Positions 1 to 6,905 of a stretch of DNA of 23,427 nt are shown in pieces (position 1 is the first letter of the stretch; the number at the start of each line of letters is the position of its first letter). Source of the DNA: CAYSPT01 sp964432985 (GTDB lineage: Bacteria > Muiribacteriota > CAYSPT01); NCBI GenBank assembly GCA_964432985.1, contig CAYSPT010000076.1:1-23427 (forward strand). The letters run 5' to 3'. The position numbers were made by a program, and so were the translations under genes. The notes beneath the pieces were generated by a model. That model was given only the letters and a program-made list of their open reading frames with translations, was not told the origin of the DNA and made no database searches.

Positions 1-13
1 ACACGCACATTGT

Positions 14-32
14 AGCCCGAATGAATCGGGTT
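14..32. repeat. Short inverted repeat downstream of the NHL gene
   Basis: CCCGA at 16-20 and TCGGG at 26-30 form a 5-bp stem with a 5-nt loop, extended by a G-T wobble and an A-T pair to 14-32. It lies 3' of the leftward NHL lipoprotein gene. There is no T-run on either side, so it is not a standard intrinsic terminator. It could be a copy of a dispersed REP-like element; only one copy was noticed here. Confidence 0.4.
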
Positions 33-73
33 TCGTGCTGAAACTAAAAACCTTACACGGCCGAGATTACTGC

Positions 74-1525
74 TCATCGCCCGGCCAGTATATCCGCCAG
101 TATCGGTCCTTCCACAGAATCACAGATTTCAACCAGGTCGATCACCTGTAACCTGTGATTTCCGGTTTCGACTACGACACACTGTTTTGATTCGGATCCC
201 AGCGCGACATCCCAGGGCTCCTTGAACTGTCCGAGTTCTTGACCGCGGCTGCCGATGACCGCCAGGGATCCTCCACGGAAACTCAAAAGCTGGAGGCGGT
301 CATTTCCCGTGTCGGCTACCAGGACACCTACCCCCGGTACAATATCCAGTCCACGCGGTTCCGTCAACTCACCACTTCGTTTTCCCTTCGCGCCCAGAGC
401 GCATAAAAATGATCCGTACTTATTGAAAACCTGTACCCGGCCGTTTCCAGAATCCAGGACGATGATGTCCCCGGTTTCCGAAACCTCAATATCACTGGGA
501 GCGTTGAGCTGCCCGTTTCCCCATCCGAAAAAACCGATCTCCATTCTGAAATTGCCTGCGGAATCGAATTTCTGGATACGGTCATTACCCAGATCAGTCA
601 CGTAAACATTGTTATCAAAATCCTTGGCGATCCCGCCCATTTCTAAAAATTGACCTTCTTCGCTGCCTTCTTCACCGAAGGAATCGATAAAGTTTCCCTC
701 CCGGTCATAACGGCAAATCCGGTAGTTTTCACTGTCAACAACGTAGACATAACGTTCCGCGCACACCGAAAGCGGGCCGTTGAACTGGCCCCCGGCGAAA
801 CGGGTTTCTTCTTCCGTGCTCCAGCCGAATTCTCCGAAAAGGCCGGTAAATTTCCAGTACTTATCGAAAACCTGGACCCGGTCGTTGCCAAAATCCGCCA
901 CAAAAATGTTCTGGCTGCTGTCGACAAATCCACCCCGGGGCATGAAAAACTGTCCCTCACCACGCCCCATTCCCCCCTTTGTTTCTACCGGTTCCAGGCG
1001 AAATCGGCGGTGCAGCAACCTGATTGTCCGCGCGGGATCGGCCAGGGCCTCAAACGGTAGAGGGACCCGAATTTCCACGGTCCCTCCGGCTGTGTACCCG
1101 GCCCAGACTTCAAGTCGGTCAGCGCCATGGACCAGCTGTGCACCGGCAGCGCTTTTCCTGGATGAATTCCAGGGAAGCTCACCGGGGATGAGGACTTCTT
1201 CAGCCGGTTTCGTCCCGGAGCCGCTCAATTCCACCGCCAGCAGAGAAGGTCCCGGCACCCGAGCACGTATATCCAGAGACGGAGAGGTCCCTTCCCTGGC
1301 GGTAAACCGGACCGAAATAAGATGGATGGAATCCTCTATGGATGAAGAAGCAACTTGGGATGGGTAAGTAACTTGGGATGGGTAAGTAACTTGGGATGGG
1401 GCCGCCGCGGATGGAGGAACCGTCTTCGTTTCCGGGGTTAACTGTTGGGATCCGGCCGGCAGAGCACACCCCAGCATCACGACGCTGAGGCAGGCACCAA
1501 AAAACAATTTTCCGGGCAGGATCAT
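74..1525 (-). CDS. NHL-repeat beta-propeller lipoprotein
   Basis: The 483-residue protein starts with a hydrophobic leader ending in a lipobox-like MLGC, so Cys20 is probably lipidated and the protein anchored to a membrane facing the periplasm or cell surface. Residues about 27-60 are a Pro/Ser/Thr-rich linker with a tandem SQVTYP repeat. About 60-175 look like a beta-sandwich that I do not recognise. From about 190 to 465 there are six NHL-type repeats, each with GQF...P followed by (I/V)xVxDxGNxRxQ, which is enough for a six-bladed propeller. NHL propellers normally bind partners or ligands; no catalytic residues are evident. The gene follows the MBL/cNMP gene by 22 bp on the same strand, so it is probably co-transcribed. 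A GGGAG ribosome site precedes the ATG. Confidence 0.85.
   Translation of the reverse strand: MILPGKLFFGACLSVVMLGCALPAGSQQLTPETKTVPPSAAAPSQVTYPSQVTYPSQVASSSIEDSIHLISVRFTAREGTSPSLDIRARVPGPSLLAVELSGSGTKPAEEVLIPGELPWNSSRKSAAGAQLVHGADRLEVWAGYTAGGTVEIRVPLPFEALADPARTIRLLHRRFRLEPVETKGGMGRGEGQFFMPRGGFVDSSQNIFVADFGNDRVQVFDKYWKFTGLFGEFGWSTEEETRFAGGQFNGPLSVCAERYVYVVDSENYRICRYDREGNFIDSFGEEGSEEGQFLEMGGIAKDFDNNVYVTDLGNDRIQKFDSAGNFRMEIGFFGWGNGQLNAPSDIEVSETGDIIVLDSGNGRVQVFNKYGSFLCALGAKGKRSGELTEPRGLDIVPGVGVLVADTGNDRLQLLSFRGGSLAVIGSRGQELGQFKEPWDVALGSESKQCVVVETGNHRLQVIDLVEICDSVEGPILADILAGR
1352..1400. repeat. 18-bp tandem repeat inside the NHL gene
   Basis: About 2.7 identical copies of an 18-bp unit (units at 1352-1369 and 1370-1387, partial at 1388-1400). 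The length is a multiple of three, so copies add SQVTYP hexapeptides to the linker after the lipid anchor. Perfect identity between copies points to recent slippage. Confidence 0.85.
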
Positions 1526-1547
1526 AATTGGGCTCCCAACATATCTC

Positions 1548-3746
1548 TCAGTCCCTCAGAGAGCGAATCCTCTTTTCATATGTCTCGAAGAGCTTCCAGC
1601 GAATGATCGGAATACTAACCAATTTTTCACCGGGAAAGTGACCAATTTGTGATGCTTCGGTGGTGCGGACCGAAACCAGGCCGGATTTCCGCTGGATAAG
1701 TCCTTCTTCTCCGAAGAAATCGCCCTTCTTCAGAACTTCCACAACAACGTCTCCCCGGCTCCGTGTCAGCTGGCCGGTTTTAACCATCATCAACTCGGTG
1801 TTGTCCTGGACGGAAAACTCGTGATCGGCCGGGTATTTCCGCCAATCTACGGAAGCGGCAAAGTCATGCTGGACGGGATACGAGATGGCTTCACCGAACA
1901 GCCAGGTGTCCTGGAGGAACTCCTCGTTGGCCCGCAGGCGGTTGATTTCGGCGTGCAGCTTGTTCTGCTTGACGAACTCGAAATACAGGTTGGCGTGCAG
2001 CTTGAGGGCCCGTACGAAACTGGCGGCACGGTAGGTTGCCTTTGACGGGATGCCGAACAGGCCCTTGATCTCCCCGATGAACGCTCCGGCGGAGAGCATG
2101 TTGTTTACGTTGGAATCCGACCTGATGAATTCGACGTTCCCGGTGAGAATGATATAAATCTCCTTGTACGCCACGCCGCCCCTGATTATAATCGACTCCG
2201 GATTGAAGGTGACTACCGGGTTGTTCAGCAGGATGGCCAATTTGCGTGGCGGCACCGACGGGAAATAGTCTCTCAGGTAATTAAAGGCGTATTGCCGGGC
2301 GTAATTCTGGTGGGTGGGAATCATTACCTCGAAAGTGCCGAACGGCGCACCGGAACCGATTTCCTTTTCACTGTCGGTCAAATCGCGGGGGATGTGTGTC
2401 AGGAAAATTTTCTTCGACTTGTCCTGGCGGAAATCTTCAGCTTGACCGTGGATCATACCCCCACCGATATCGAGCTTCTTCAGGTTGACTTCGGTGAGAT
2501 AGTCTTTCTGCACCTTCTCGAAAAAGTCCCGGGAAATCCCGTGGGCGGAATCGTCGTCAGTCACCATATTCTCCAGGACATCGAAGGAGGTGAGGTCTTC
2601 GTAGTGGGCGTATGAATGGTAGCCGTCGTGCCACAGCGCCCGGAAGATGAAAATGTTGGTTTCCACCGGGTGCGGCGACAGGATGGGCTTGACCTCGAGA
2701 CCCTCGATGTCGTTCCAGGTGTCGAACTTCAGATCGTGCACGTCGAAATAATCGGAAAAAGCCTCCTCGTCCATGGAGAGCAGGGCGGAAATCTTCTTGG
2801 TGACCGAAGCCCGGACCAGGGGGGTGGCAAAATACTTGAGGCGGCGGTCGGTGCGCATCAGGGTGGGAATACCGCAGAAATGATCGTCGTGGGAATGGGT
2901 GTGAAAAATGCCCTCGATTTCATTGACGCTGATCCCCAGCGAGGTCAGGCTGTTGTTGAAGTTCGGGCCGGCATCGATCAGGTAGACCTTTCCCTGGAAC
3001 ACGATGATGCTCGACACGCATTGGCGGTTGGAGTCCCAGCCGTCACCCTCTCCCGAATGGATCACCTGGAAGTAGTCCCGTTTTATGTTGTGAAAACCAA
3101 GGGAGAACGGCAGGCCGTAGCTTTCGTGGATGTCCAGGTTCAAATCGACGCTGACGGTCTCCTCCCCGTACCGGAATTCGAAGACGTTGAAACTCGTGCG
3201 CTTCACGAACACGCCGTTTTTGATCTCCACTGGTTCATCTGCGATGACCAGGGTGTCCAGCAGCTCGTCGGTGGACTTGATCTTCCCGAAGGCGAATTTC
3301 AACTTCATGCGCATGATGATGTCGGCCGCTTTCGGCGACATCCCGGAGGCCATGATCTCCTCTTTGGAAATCAAACCGTAATTACCGCGGAAAATGTACT
3401 GCTTCTGCGCTTCGACCTGGTGCTTCGATCCGATGATCAGCGGTTTGGCGCCGGTGTTGTTGGGATGGCCCGGAAGGATCAAACCCTGGCGGTACAGCAT
3501 CTGCAGGAGCGGGAACTCCGCCAGGTTGGCAAACCGGCTGTTCTGCACCAGTATGTCTGACAGCAGGATGGTGTTGGGACCGGTCTCGAAGGTGACACCG
3601 TCGATTTCCCGGGTTGCGATCAAGCCGCGTTTCATGAGATGTTTCACCGTGTCCGCCGGGCACCCGCACAGCACATACAGCTTTGCCTCCGGCACTTCCA
3701 CCCAATACACACCCGTGGTCACCTTGATCTTCATTAACTTTTTCAT
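1548..3746 (-). CDS. Metallo-beta-lactamase-fold protein with two cNMP-binding domains
   Basis: This 732-residue protein has three parts. Residues 1-200 are a domain I do not recognise. About 220-455 are an MBL-fold hydrolase domain, with HxHxDH metal ligands at 284-289 (context THSHDDHFCG), a further His at 359, and His451 in THIPRD as candidate later ligands. About 505-595 and 640-715 resemble cyclic-nucleotide-binding folds, with phosphate-cassette-like segments FIGEIKGLFG and FFGEEGLIQRKSG. Neither cassette has the complete canonical GE...RxA signature, so binding is not assured. There is no signal peptide, so it is probably cytosolic. By inference it is a hydrolase controlled by a cyclic nucleotide; the substrate is unknown. 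It is first in an operon with the NHL lipoprotein and is preceded by a good sigma-70-type promoter. A weak GTAAGAG site precedes the ATG. Confidence 0.85.
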   Translation of the reverse strand: MKKLMKIKVTTGVYWVEVPEAKLYVLCGCPADTVKHLMKRGLIATREIDGVTFETGPNTILLSDILVQNSRFANLAEFPLLQMLYRQGLILPGHPNNTGAKPLIIGSKHQVEAQKQYIFRGNYGLISKEEIMASGMSPKAADIIMRMKLKFAFGKIKSTDELLDTLVIADEPVEIKNGVFVKRTSFNVFEFRYGEETVSVDLNLDIHESYGLPFSLGFHNIKRDYFQVIHSGEGDGWDSNRQCVSSIIVFQGKVYLIDAGPNFNNSLTSLGISVNEIEGIFHTHSHDDHFCGIPTLMRTDRRLKYFATPLVRASVTKKISALLSMDEEAFSDYFDVHDLKFDTWNDIEGLEVKPILSPHPVETNIFIFRALWHDGYHSYAHYEDLTSFDVLENMVTDDDSAHGISRDFFEKVQKDYLTEVNLKKLDIGGGMIHGQAEDFRQDKSKKIFLTHIPRDLTDSEKEIGSGAPFGTFEVMIPTHQNYARQYAFNYLRDYFPSVPPRKLAILLNNPVVTFNPESIIIRGGVAYKEIYIILTGNVEFIRSDSNVNNMLSAGAFIGEIKGLFGIPSKATYRAASFVRALKLHANLYFEFVKQNKLHAEINRLRANEEFLQDTWLFGEAISYPVQHDFAASVDWRKYPADHEFSVQDNTELMMVKTGQLTRSRGDVVVEVLKKGDFFGEEGLIQRKSGLVSVRTTEASQIGHFPGEKLVSIPIIRWKLFETYEKRIRSLRD

Positions 3747-3838
3747 AAATCGCTCTTACTTTCCATATGTTTGTTTCTAACGTTTTAATCCTGCGTGAAT
3801 ATTTATTCAATAAGCTAAATGATATTTGAATTTTTTAC

Positions 3839-3867
3839 ATTGTATCAGCCTGTCTCCGTCAAGGCAA
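3839..3867 (-). promoter_or_regulatory. Sigma-70-type promoter for the MBL/cNMP-NHL operon
   Basis: On the minus strand there is TTGCCT at 3862-3867, a 17-bp spacer and TACAAT at 3839-3844, with TGA just upstream as an extended -10. It lies about 90 bp upstream of the 3746 ATG in the gap between divergent genes. Confidence 0.6.
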
Positions 3868-3944
3868 CACTGGAGTAAACTGCTGCTCCCAATCTGGTAA
3901 ACGTCTTGCGGCAAACGTGTGGAAAGTATGGTATCGTACTAGTC

Positions 3945-4505
3945 ATGAAGGACAAATTTTTACGCCGTGTCATCAAGCGAATCACCACGATCTTTTATCT
4001 CACGGACCTAGCGGTCCACCGGGCAATCTGGCGCTTCAAAGGCAACCGCCCGTACACATTGACCGGGCAGTGCATCAACTGCGGTGCGTGCTGCAAAGAA
4101 CCGGCTATCTGGGTGGATCCACTGCTGTGGTATTTTTCCATTCCACAAAAACTTTTCCTGGCCTGGCAGCGTCATGTAAATGGGTTGGAGTTCCTGGAAA
4201 AAGACATCTCACGGCGCTCCTTCGTGTTCCGCTGCACGCACCTGGACCCGGAAACCATGCAGTGCGACTGCTATTCAAGCCGCCCGGGAATGTGCCGCGA
4301 CTACCCGCGGATACACCTGTACTGCCACAAGCCGGAGTTTTTTCCCGGCTGCGGCTTCAGGCCGGTCAGCCCGTGGAACGAAGTGCTTATCGATAACCTC
4401 AAGCAGTACGGGGTCACCGAGGAACAGGTAACGAAAATCAAATCCGAGTTGTCTCCACCGGAAGATGAAGACAACCCGGACGAACCGGATGAGAAAAACA
4501 ACTGA
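3945..4505 (+). CDS. YkgJ-family cysteine-cluster protein
   Basis: The protein is 186 residues from ATG 3945. It has the CxxCxxCC motif (CINCGACC) and then a spaced second set, C...C-D-C-Y...RPGMCRDYP, followed by further cysteines (CHK...GCG). This is the YkgJ-type putative zinc- or iron-chelating family, whose function is unsettled. The C-terminal 20 residues are strongly acidic. No good Shine-Dalgarno site is placed for ATG 3945. An in-frame TTG at 3906 would add 13 residues, but that stretch also looks promoter-like, so the transcript may have almost no leader. It is convergent with the PilT-like gene, 14 bp between stops, with no visible terminator. Confidence 0.8.
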   Translation: MKDKFLRRVIKRITTIFYLTDLAVHRAIWRFKGNRPYTLTGQCINCGACCKEPAIWVDPLLWYFSIPQKLFLAWQRHVNGLEFLEKDISRRSFVFRCTHLDPETMQCDCYSSRPGMCRDYPRIHLYCHKPEFFPGCGFRPVSPWNEVLIDNLKQYGVTEEQVTKIKSELSPPEDEDNPDEPDEKNN

Positions 4506-4519
4506 ATCTCAAGGTTTCG

Positions 4520-5521
4520 CTACAGCCCAAGCCTCTCCCGACATGCGGCGAAGGACTCGGATCTATCCCCGGAGGCGGGATTGTCGATCAACTCGTCGAT
4601 CTTTTTAAGGTCGTACTCCCTGATGGCCTCGCTGATACCGCTGGAATTGACCATCACTTCAGTAATCAGCTTGAAGTTCCTGGTTCCCGCAGCAACAACA
4701 AGTTTCTGGGCTACGATGCCCCGCAGCGTGGAGGCAAGCTGTTTGCGTACCTGGAGCTGCTGGTGGGGCGGGAACGAATCGATCACCCGCTCGATGGTCT
4801 CCCGCGGTGTGGGGGTGTGCAGCGCCGCTATGACCAGGTGGCCGGTTTCGGCGATGGTCAGCAAGGCCATGATGGTGTCGATGGTCCTGACCTCCGATAC
4901 GACTACCACGTCCGGATCGGCCCTGAGCGAATACCTCAGCGCCCGGTCGAACGACGTGGTGTCCCGCTTGATCTCCCGCTGGCGTACCAGGCTCATTTCG
5001 GACGTGATCGTGTACTCCACCGGGTCCTCGATGGTGATGATGTGGGCGTTACGGGTGCGGTTGATGGTGGAGACAAGGGAAGCCAGCGTGGTGGTCTTGC
5101 CCGAGGCGGTGGGGCCGCAGATGAGAATGAGCCCGTCCTCCTGTTGTACCATTTCCGAAACCACCGCCGGGAGTCCCAGCTCATCCGGTGACGGCACGGG
5201 ACAGTCCGGGATCACCCGGAACGTGGCGCCGGGAACACCGTCGTGCCGGTAGGCAAGCGTGCGGAACCGGCCGATGCCGGGAAACTCGATCATGGCATCG
5301 ACCTCTTCACCGGCCTCCACCCTGATGAGCTCCGTTTCTCCAATCAATTTCTTCAGCGCCGGGCGGACGAAATCCTTCTCCATTCCGTCCAGGTCGTACC
5401 TGATCATTGTGCCCCCGATACGAAACACGGGGGGCGTCCCGTGGATAAGATGTATGTCGGAAGCCTTGTTTTCCACTGCGGAACGAAAAAGTTTTTCCAG
5501 TATGGTATCCAGGTTGTCCAT
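4520..5521 (-). CDS. pilT: PilT-like type IV pilus ATPase (variant)
   Basis: The 333-residue length is close to normal PilT. The N-terminal half is the PAS-like domain (SDIHL). The ATPase core has Walker A GPTASGKTTT (136-145), an Asp box TIEDPVEY (163-170), a Walker B region DPDVVVVSEVRT (203-213) with catalytic Glu210, and a His box AETGHLVIAALHT (224-236). The C-terminal AIRE of the PilT AIRNLIRE motif is retained. Departures from classic PilT are SEVRT instead of GEMRD after Walker B and HTPTP instead of HTNSA, so this is a divergent paralogue. PilT hexamers drive pilus retraction in the cytoplasm. It follows the anti-sigma gene by about 95 bp on the same strand and has a strong AAGGAGG site at 5530-5536. 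No pilin biogenesis genes are present here. Confidence 0.85.
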   Translation of the reverse strand: MDNLDTILEKLFRSAVENKASDIHLIHGTPPVFRIGGTMIRYDLDGMEKDFVRPALKKLIGETELIRVEAGEEVDAMIEFPGIGRFRTLAYRHDGVPGATFRVIPDCPVPSPDELGLPAVVSEMVQQEDGLILICGPTASGKTTTLASLVSTINRTRNAHIITIEDPVEYTITSEMSLVRQREIKRDTTSFDRALRYSLRADPDVVVVSEVRTIDTIMALLTIAETGHLVIAALHTPTPRETIERVIDSFPPHQQLQVRKQLASTLRGIVAQKLVVAAGTRNFKLITEVMVNSSGISEAIREYDLKKIDELIDNPASGDRSESFAACRERLGL

Positions 5522-5616
5522 GGTTTATTCCTCCTTATTTATAAGCCGGATCATTCATGAATTTTCCGGTTTAGCTCATATATTTCACAAGCGCGTCTGC
5601 TGCGGTCACGAATAAG

Positions 5617-6072
5617 CTACGTCTTCACCACTGTCAGGCGCACGCCTTTCTCAGAACGAAGCGATCCCCGGCTCTCCCTGCGGGACAGCCAGGCGTCTAC
5701 CGACTCTTTACGGAACCGGATATGCTCCCCTATATGGATACAGGGAATTTCCGGAAGCAGTCTCCGCACGGTACCGATGGGCACCTTGAGATAACGTGAC
5801 AGGTCCTGCACCGTGAGAATATCGCCTTCAGGCCGGATTTCTCCGGTCCGGACGGACCGGTCCGCCTCGGAAACGAGGCGCCGGCTGATATCCACCGCCT
5901 CAGATTCGTGAACGCACCCGCGTAGCCAGGAGTCGGTGTTATCAAGCTCGTTTAGCAGCTCGCCGCACTCCCGGCAGGAACCGATGTGCTCCCTTATTTG
6001 CGCAGCCTGCCCGGAGGGCAGTTCACCATCGATCAAGGCCGAAAGATTCTCACGAACTTCATTGCATTCCAT
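5617..6072 (-). CDS. Zinc-finger anti-sigma factor fused to an excisionase-type HTH
   Basis: The protein is 151 residues from ATG 6072. Residues 1-45 are a zinc-binding anti-sigma domain (MECNEVRENLSALIDGEL ... HIGSCREC, the HxxxCxxC signature). After a linker, about 84-135 match the excisionase/HTH_17 fold (ILTVQDLSRYLKVPIGTVRRLL ... FRKESVDAWL). There is no transmembrane helix, so it is a soluble regulator. Zinc anti-sigma domains sequester ECF sigma factors; the extra HTH suggests that it also binds DNA. ATG 6072 is chosen because GGAAGGTG at 6081-6088 is 8 nt upstream; a TTG at 6117 would give 166 residues. It overlaps the sigma gene by 14 nt, so translation is probably coupled. Confidence 0.8.
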   Translation of the reverse strand: MECNEVRENLSALIDGELPSGQAAQIREHIGSCRECGELLNELDNTDSWLRGCVHESEAVDISRRLVSEADRSVRTGEIRPEGDILTVQDLSRYLKVPIGTVRRLLPEIPCIHIGEHIRFRKESVDAWLSRRESRGSLRSEKGVRLTVVKT

Positions 6073-6655
6073 GCCTGCCACACCTTCCGTCACGCTCTTT
6101 TTTCCTAATCTGCCCAAGCCGCATCCGGGCCCGGTGAATCAGCACCTTCACGTTGCCCAGGGAGATATCCATGGTTTTGGCGATTTCCCGGTACGACAGG
6201 TCATCAACGGTCCTGAGAAGCAGGGCCGTTTTCTGGTCCGGAGTCAATCGCGCCACCGCCCTGAAAGCCGCGTCGCGCTCTTCCCTCTCCAGGCAGATGC
6301 GTTCGGGATCGTTCACGTCTCCAACAATGCTCCCGGGCATGGGAAGCCCGTCCAGGCTGATCACTTTCGCCCGGGAACGTTTCCGGAAGAGGTCATAGCA
6401 GAGGTTGCGTGCCATCCGGTAGACAAAGGCCCGGGCGCCGCAGCGCGCGGGGTCGAAACTGCCTTCCCGGACCAGCACGAAGAATTTGAGCAGCGTCTCC
6501 TGCACGACCTGCTCCGCTTCCGGCCCGTCCTGCAGCAGGGCCCGGCAGAAGCGGTACACCGGCGGGGAGCACAGTGAAAAGATGGTGGTGAAATCCAGCT
6601 CTCCCCCGTTGTAGTACGTGCGTATGATCCGCCCGATTCTGTCGTTCTCCGTCAT
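6059..6655 (-). CDS. ECF-type RNA polymerase sigma factor
   Basis: The protein is 198 residues. Region 2 (about 22-92) includes VYRFCRALLQDGPEAEQVVQ and the -10-reading RAFVYRMARNLCYDLFRKR. Region 4 (about 126-184) has the HTH LSYREIAKTMDISLGNVKVL followed by HRARMRL. There is no region 1.1 or region 3, which is the ECF layout. It directs core polymerase to a small regulon, and the cognate regulator is the overlapping anti-sigma gene. An ECF-like site lies upstream of it, suggesting autoregulation. The ribosome site (GGATAGGA) is modest. Confidence 0.88.
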   Translation of the reverse strand: MTENDRIGRIIRTYYNGGELDFTTIFSLCSPPVYRFCRALLQDGPEAEQVVQETLLKFFVLVREGSFDPARCGARAFVYRMARNLCYDLFRKRSRAKVISLDGLPMPGSIVGDVNDPERICLEREERDAAFRAVARLTPDQKTALLLRTVDDLSYREIAKTMDISLGNVKVLIHRARMRLGQIRKKERDGRCGRHGMQ

Positions 6656-6745
6656 GATCCTATCCCGTCAGTTGATTTGAAAAATGCGGGTGGTTGCGTT
6701 TCCTGCATTTTCCGGTTTGATCCGTCACGTGACCGTTCGTCATTA

Positions 6746-6773
6746 TATACGATCCGATGTCCAAAAGGTTACA
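6746..6773 (-). promoter_or_regulatory. Candidate ECF autoregulatory promoter of the sigma gene
   Basis: On the minus strand there is TGTAAC (6768-6773), a 16-bp spacer and CGTATA (6746-6751), about 90 bp upstream of the sigma ATG. The shape resembles ECF consensus sites such as TGAAAC-N16-CGTA. A TATAAT also overlaps (6742-6747), but the position 17 bp above it has no match to TTGACA, so ECF reading fits better than sigma-70. Confidence 0.45.
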
Positions 6774-6820
6774 GCGGGGGACACCGGTAGTAGCTTTATG
6801 GGGAATCTTCTTATTCAAAC

Positions 6821-6829
6821 TGCTATAAT
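6821..6829 (+). promoter_or_regulatory. Extended -10 promoter for the DUF3352-like/VIT-VWA operon
   Basis: TGCTATAAT is a perfect extended -10 element (TGn plus TATAAT at 6824-6829), about 77 bp before ATG 6906. No convincing -35 lies 16-18 bp upstream, which is tolerated with an extended -10. Confidence 0.55.
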
Positions 6830-6846
6830 TAACGTATGTCGTTAAT
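6828..6846. promoter_or_regulatory. Operator-like palindrome over the transcription start
   Basis: ATTAACG (6828-6834) and CGTTAAT (6840-6846) are perfect 7-bp arms around a 5-nt centre, starting at the end of the -10 box. The placement is that of a repressor operator. The stem is too AT-rich to make a stable terminator, and the T8 run at 6862-6869 is too far away. Confidence 0.45.
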
Positions 6847-6905
6847 GTAAATTATGATCTGTTTTTTTTGCTCTGAAACCGTCAACCCGGAAGGACCGTG
6901 AGTAA

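Noticed and set aside
16..30. Intrinsic terminator after the NHL gene
   Set aside because: The 5-bp stem has no T-run on either side; kept only as an inverted repeat.
2616..3560. Open frame of 314 residues on the plus strand inside the MBL/cNMP gene
   Set aside because: It is the antisense of a well-supported domain protein, with no ribosome site or recognisable domain.
3914..3938. ECF-like AAC ... CGTA ahead of the YkgJ gene
   Set aside because: The spacer is 18 bp and the start codon would lie almost on the transcription start.
6862..6869. T8 run as a terminator
   Set aside because: The nearest palindrome ends 15 nt upstream and is AT-rich, so no stem leads directly into the run.
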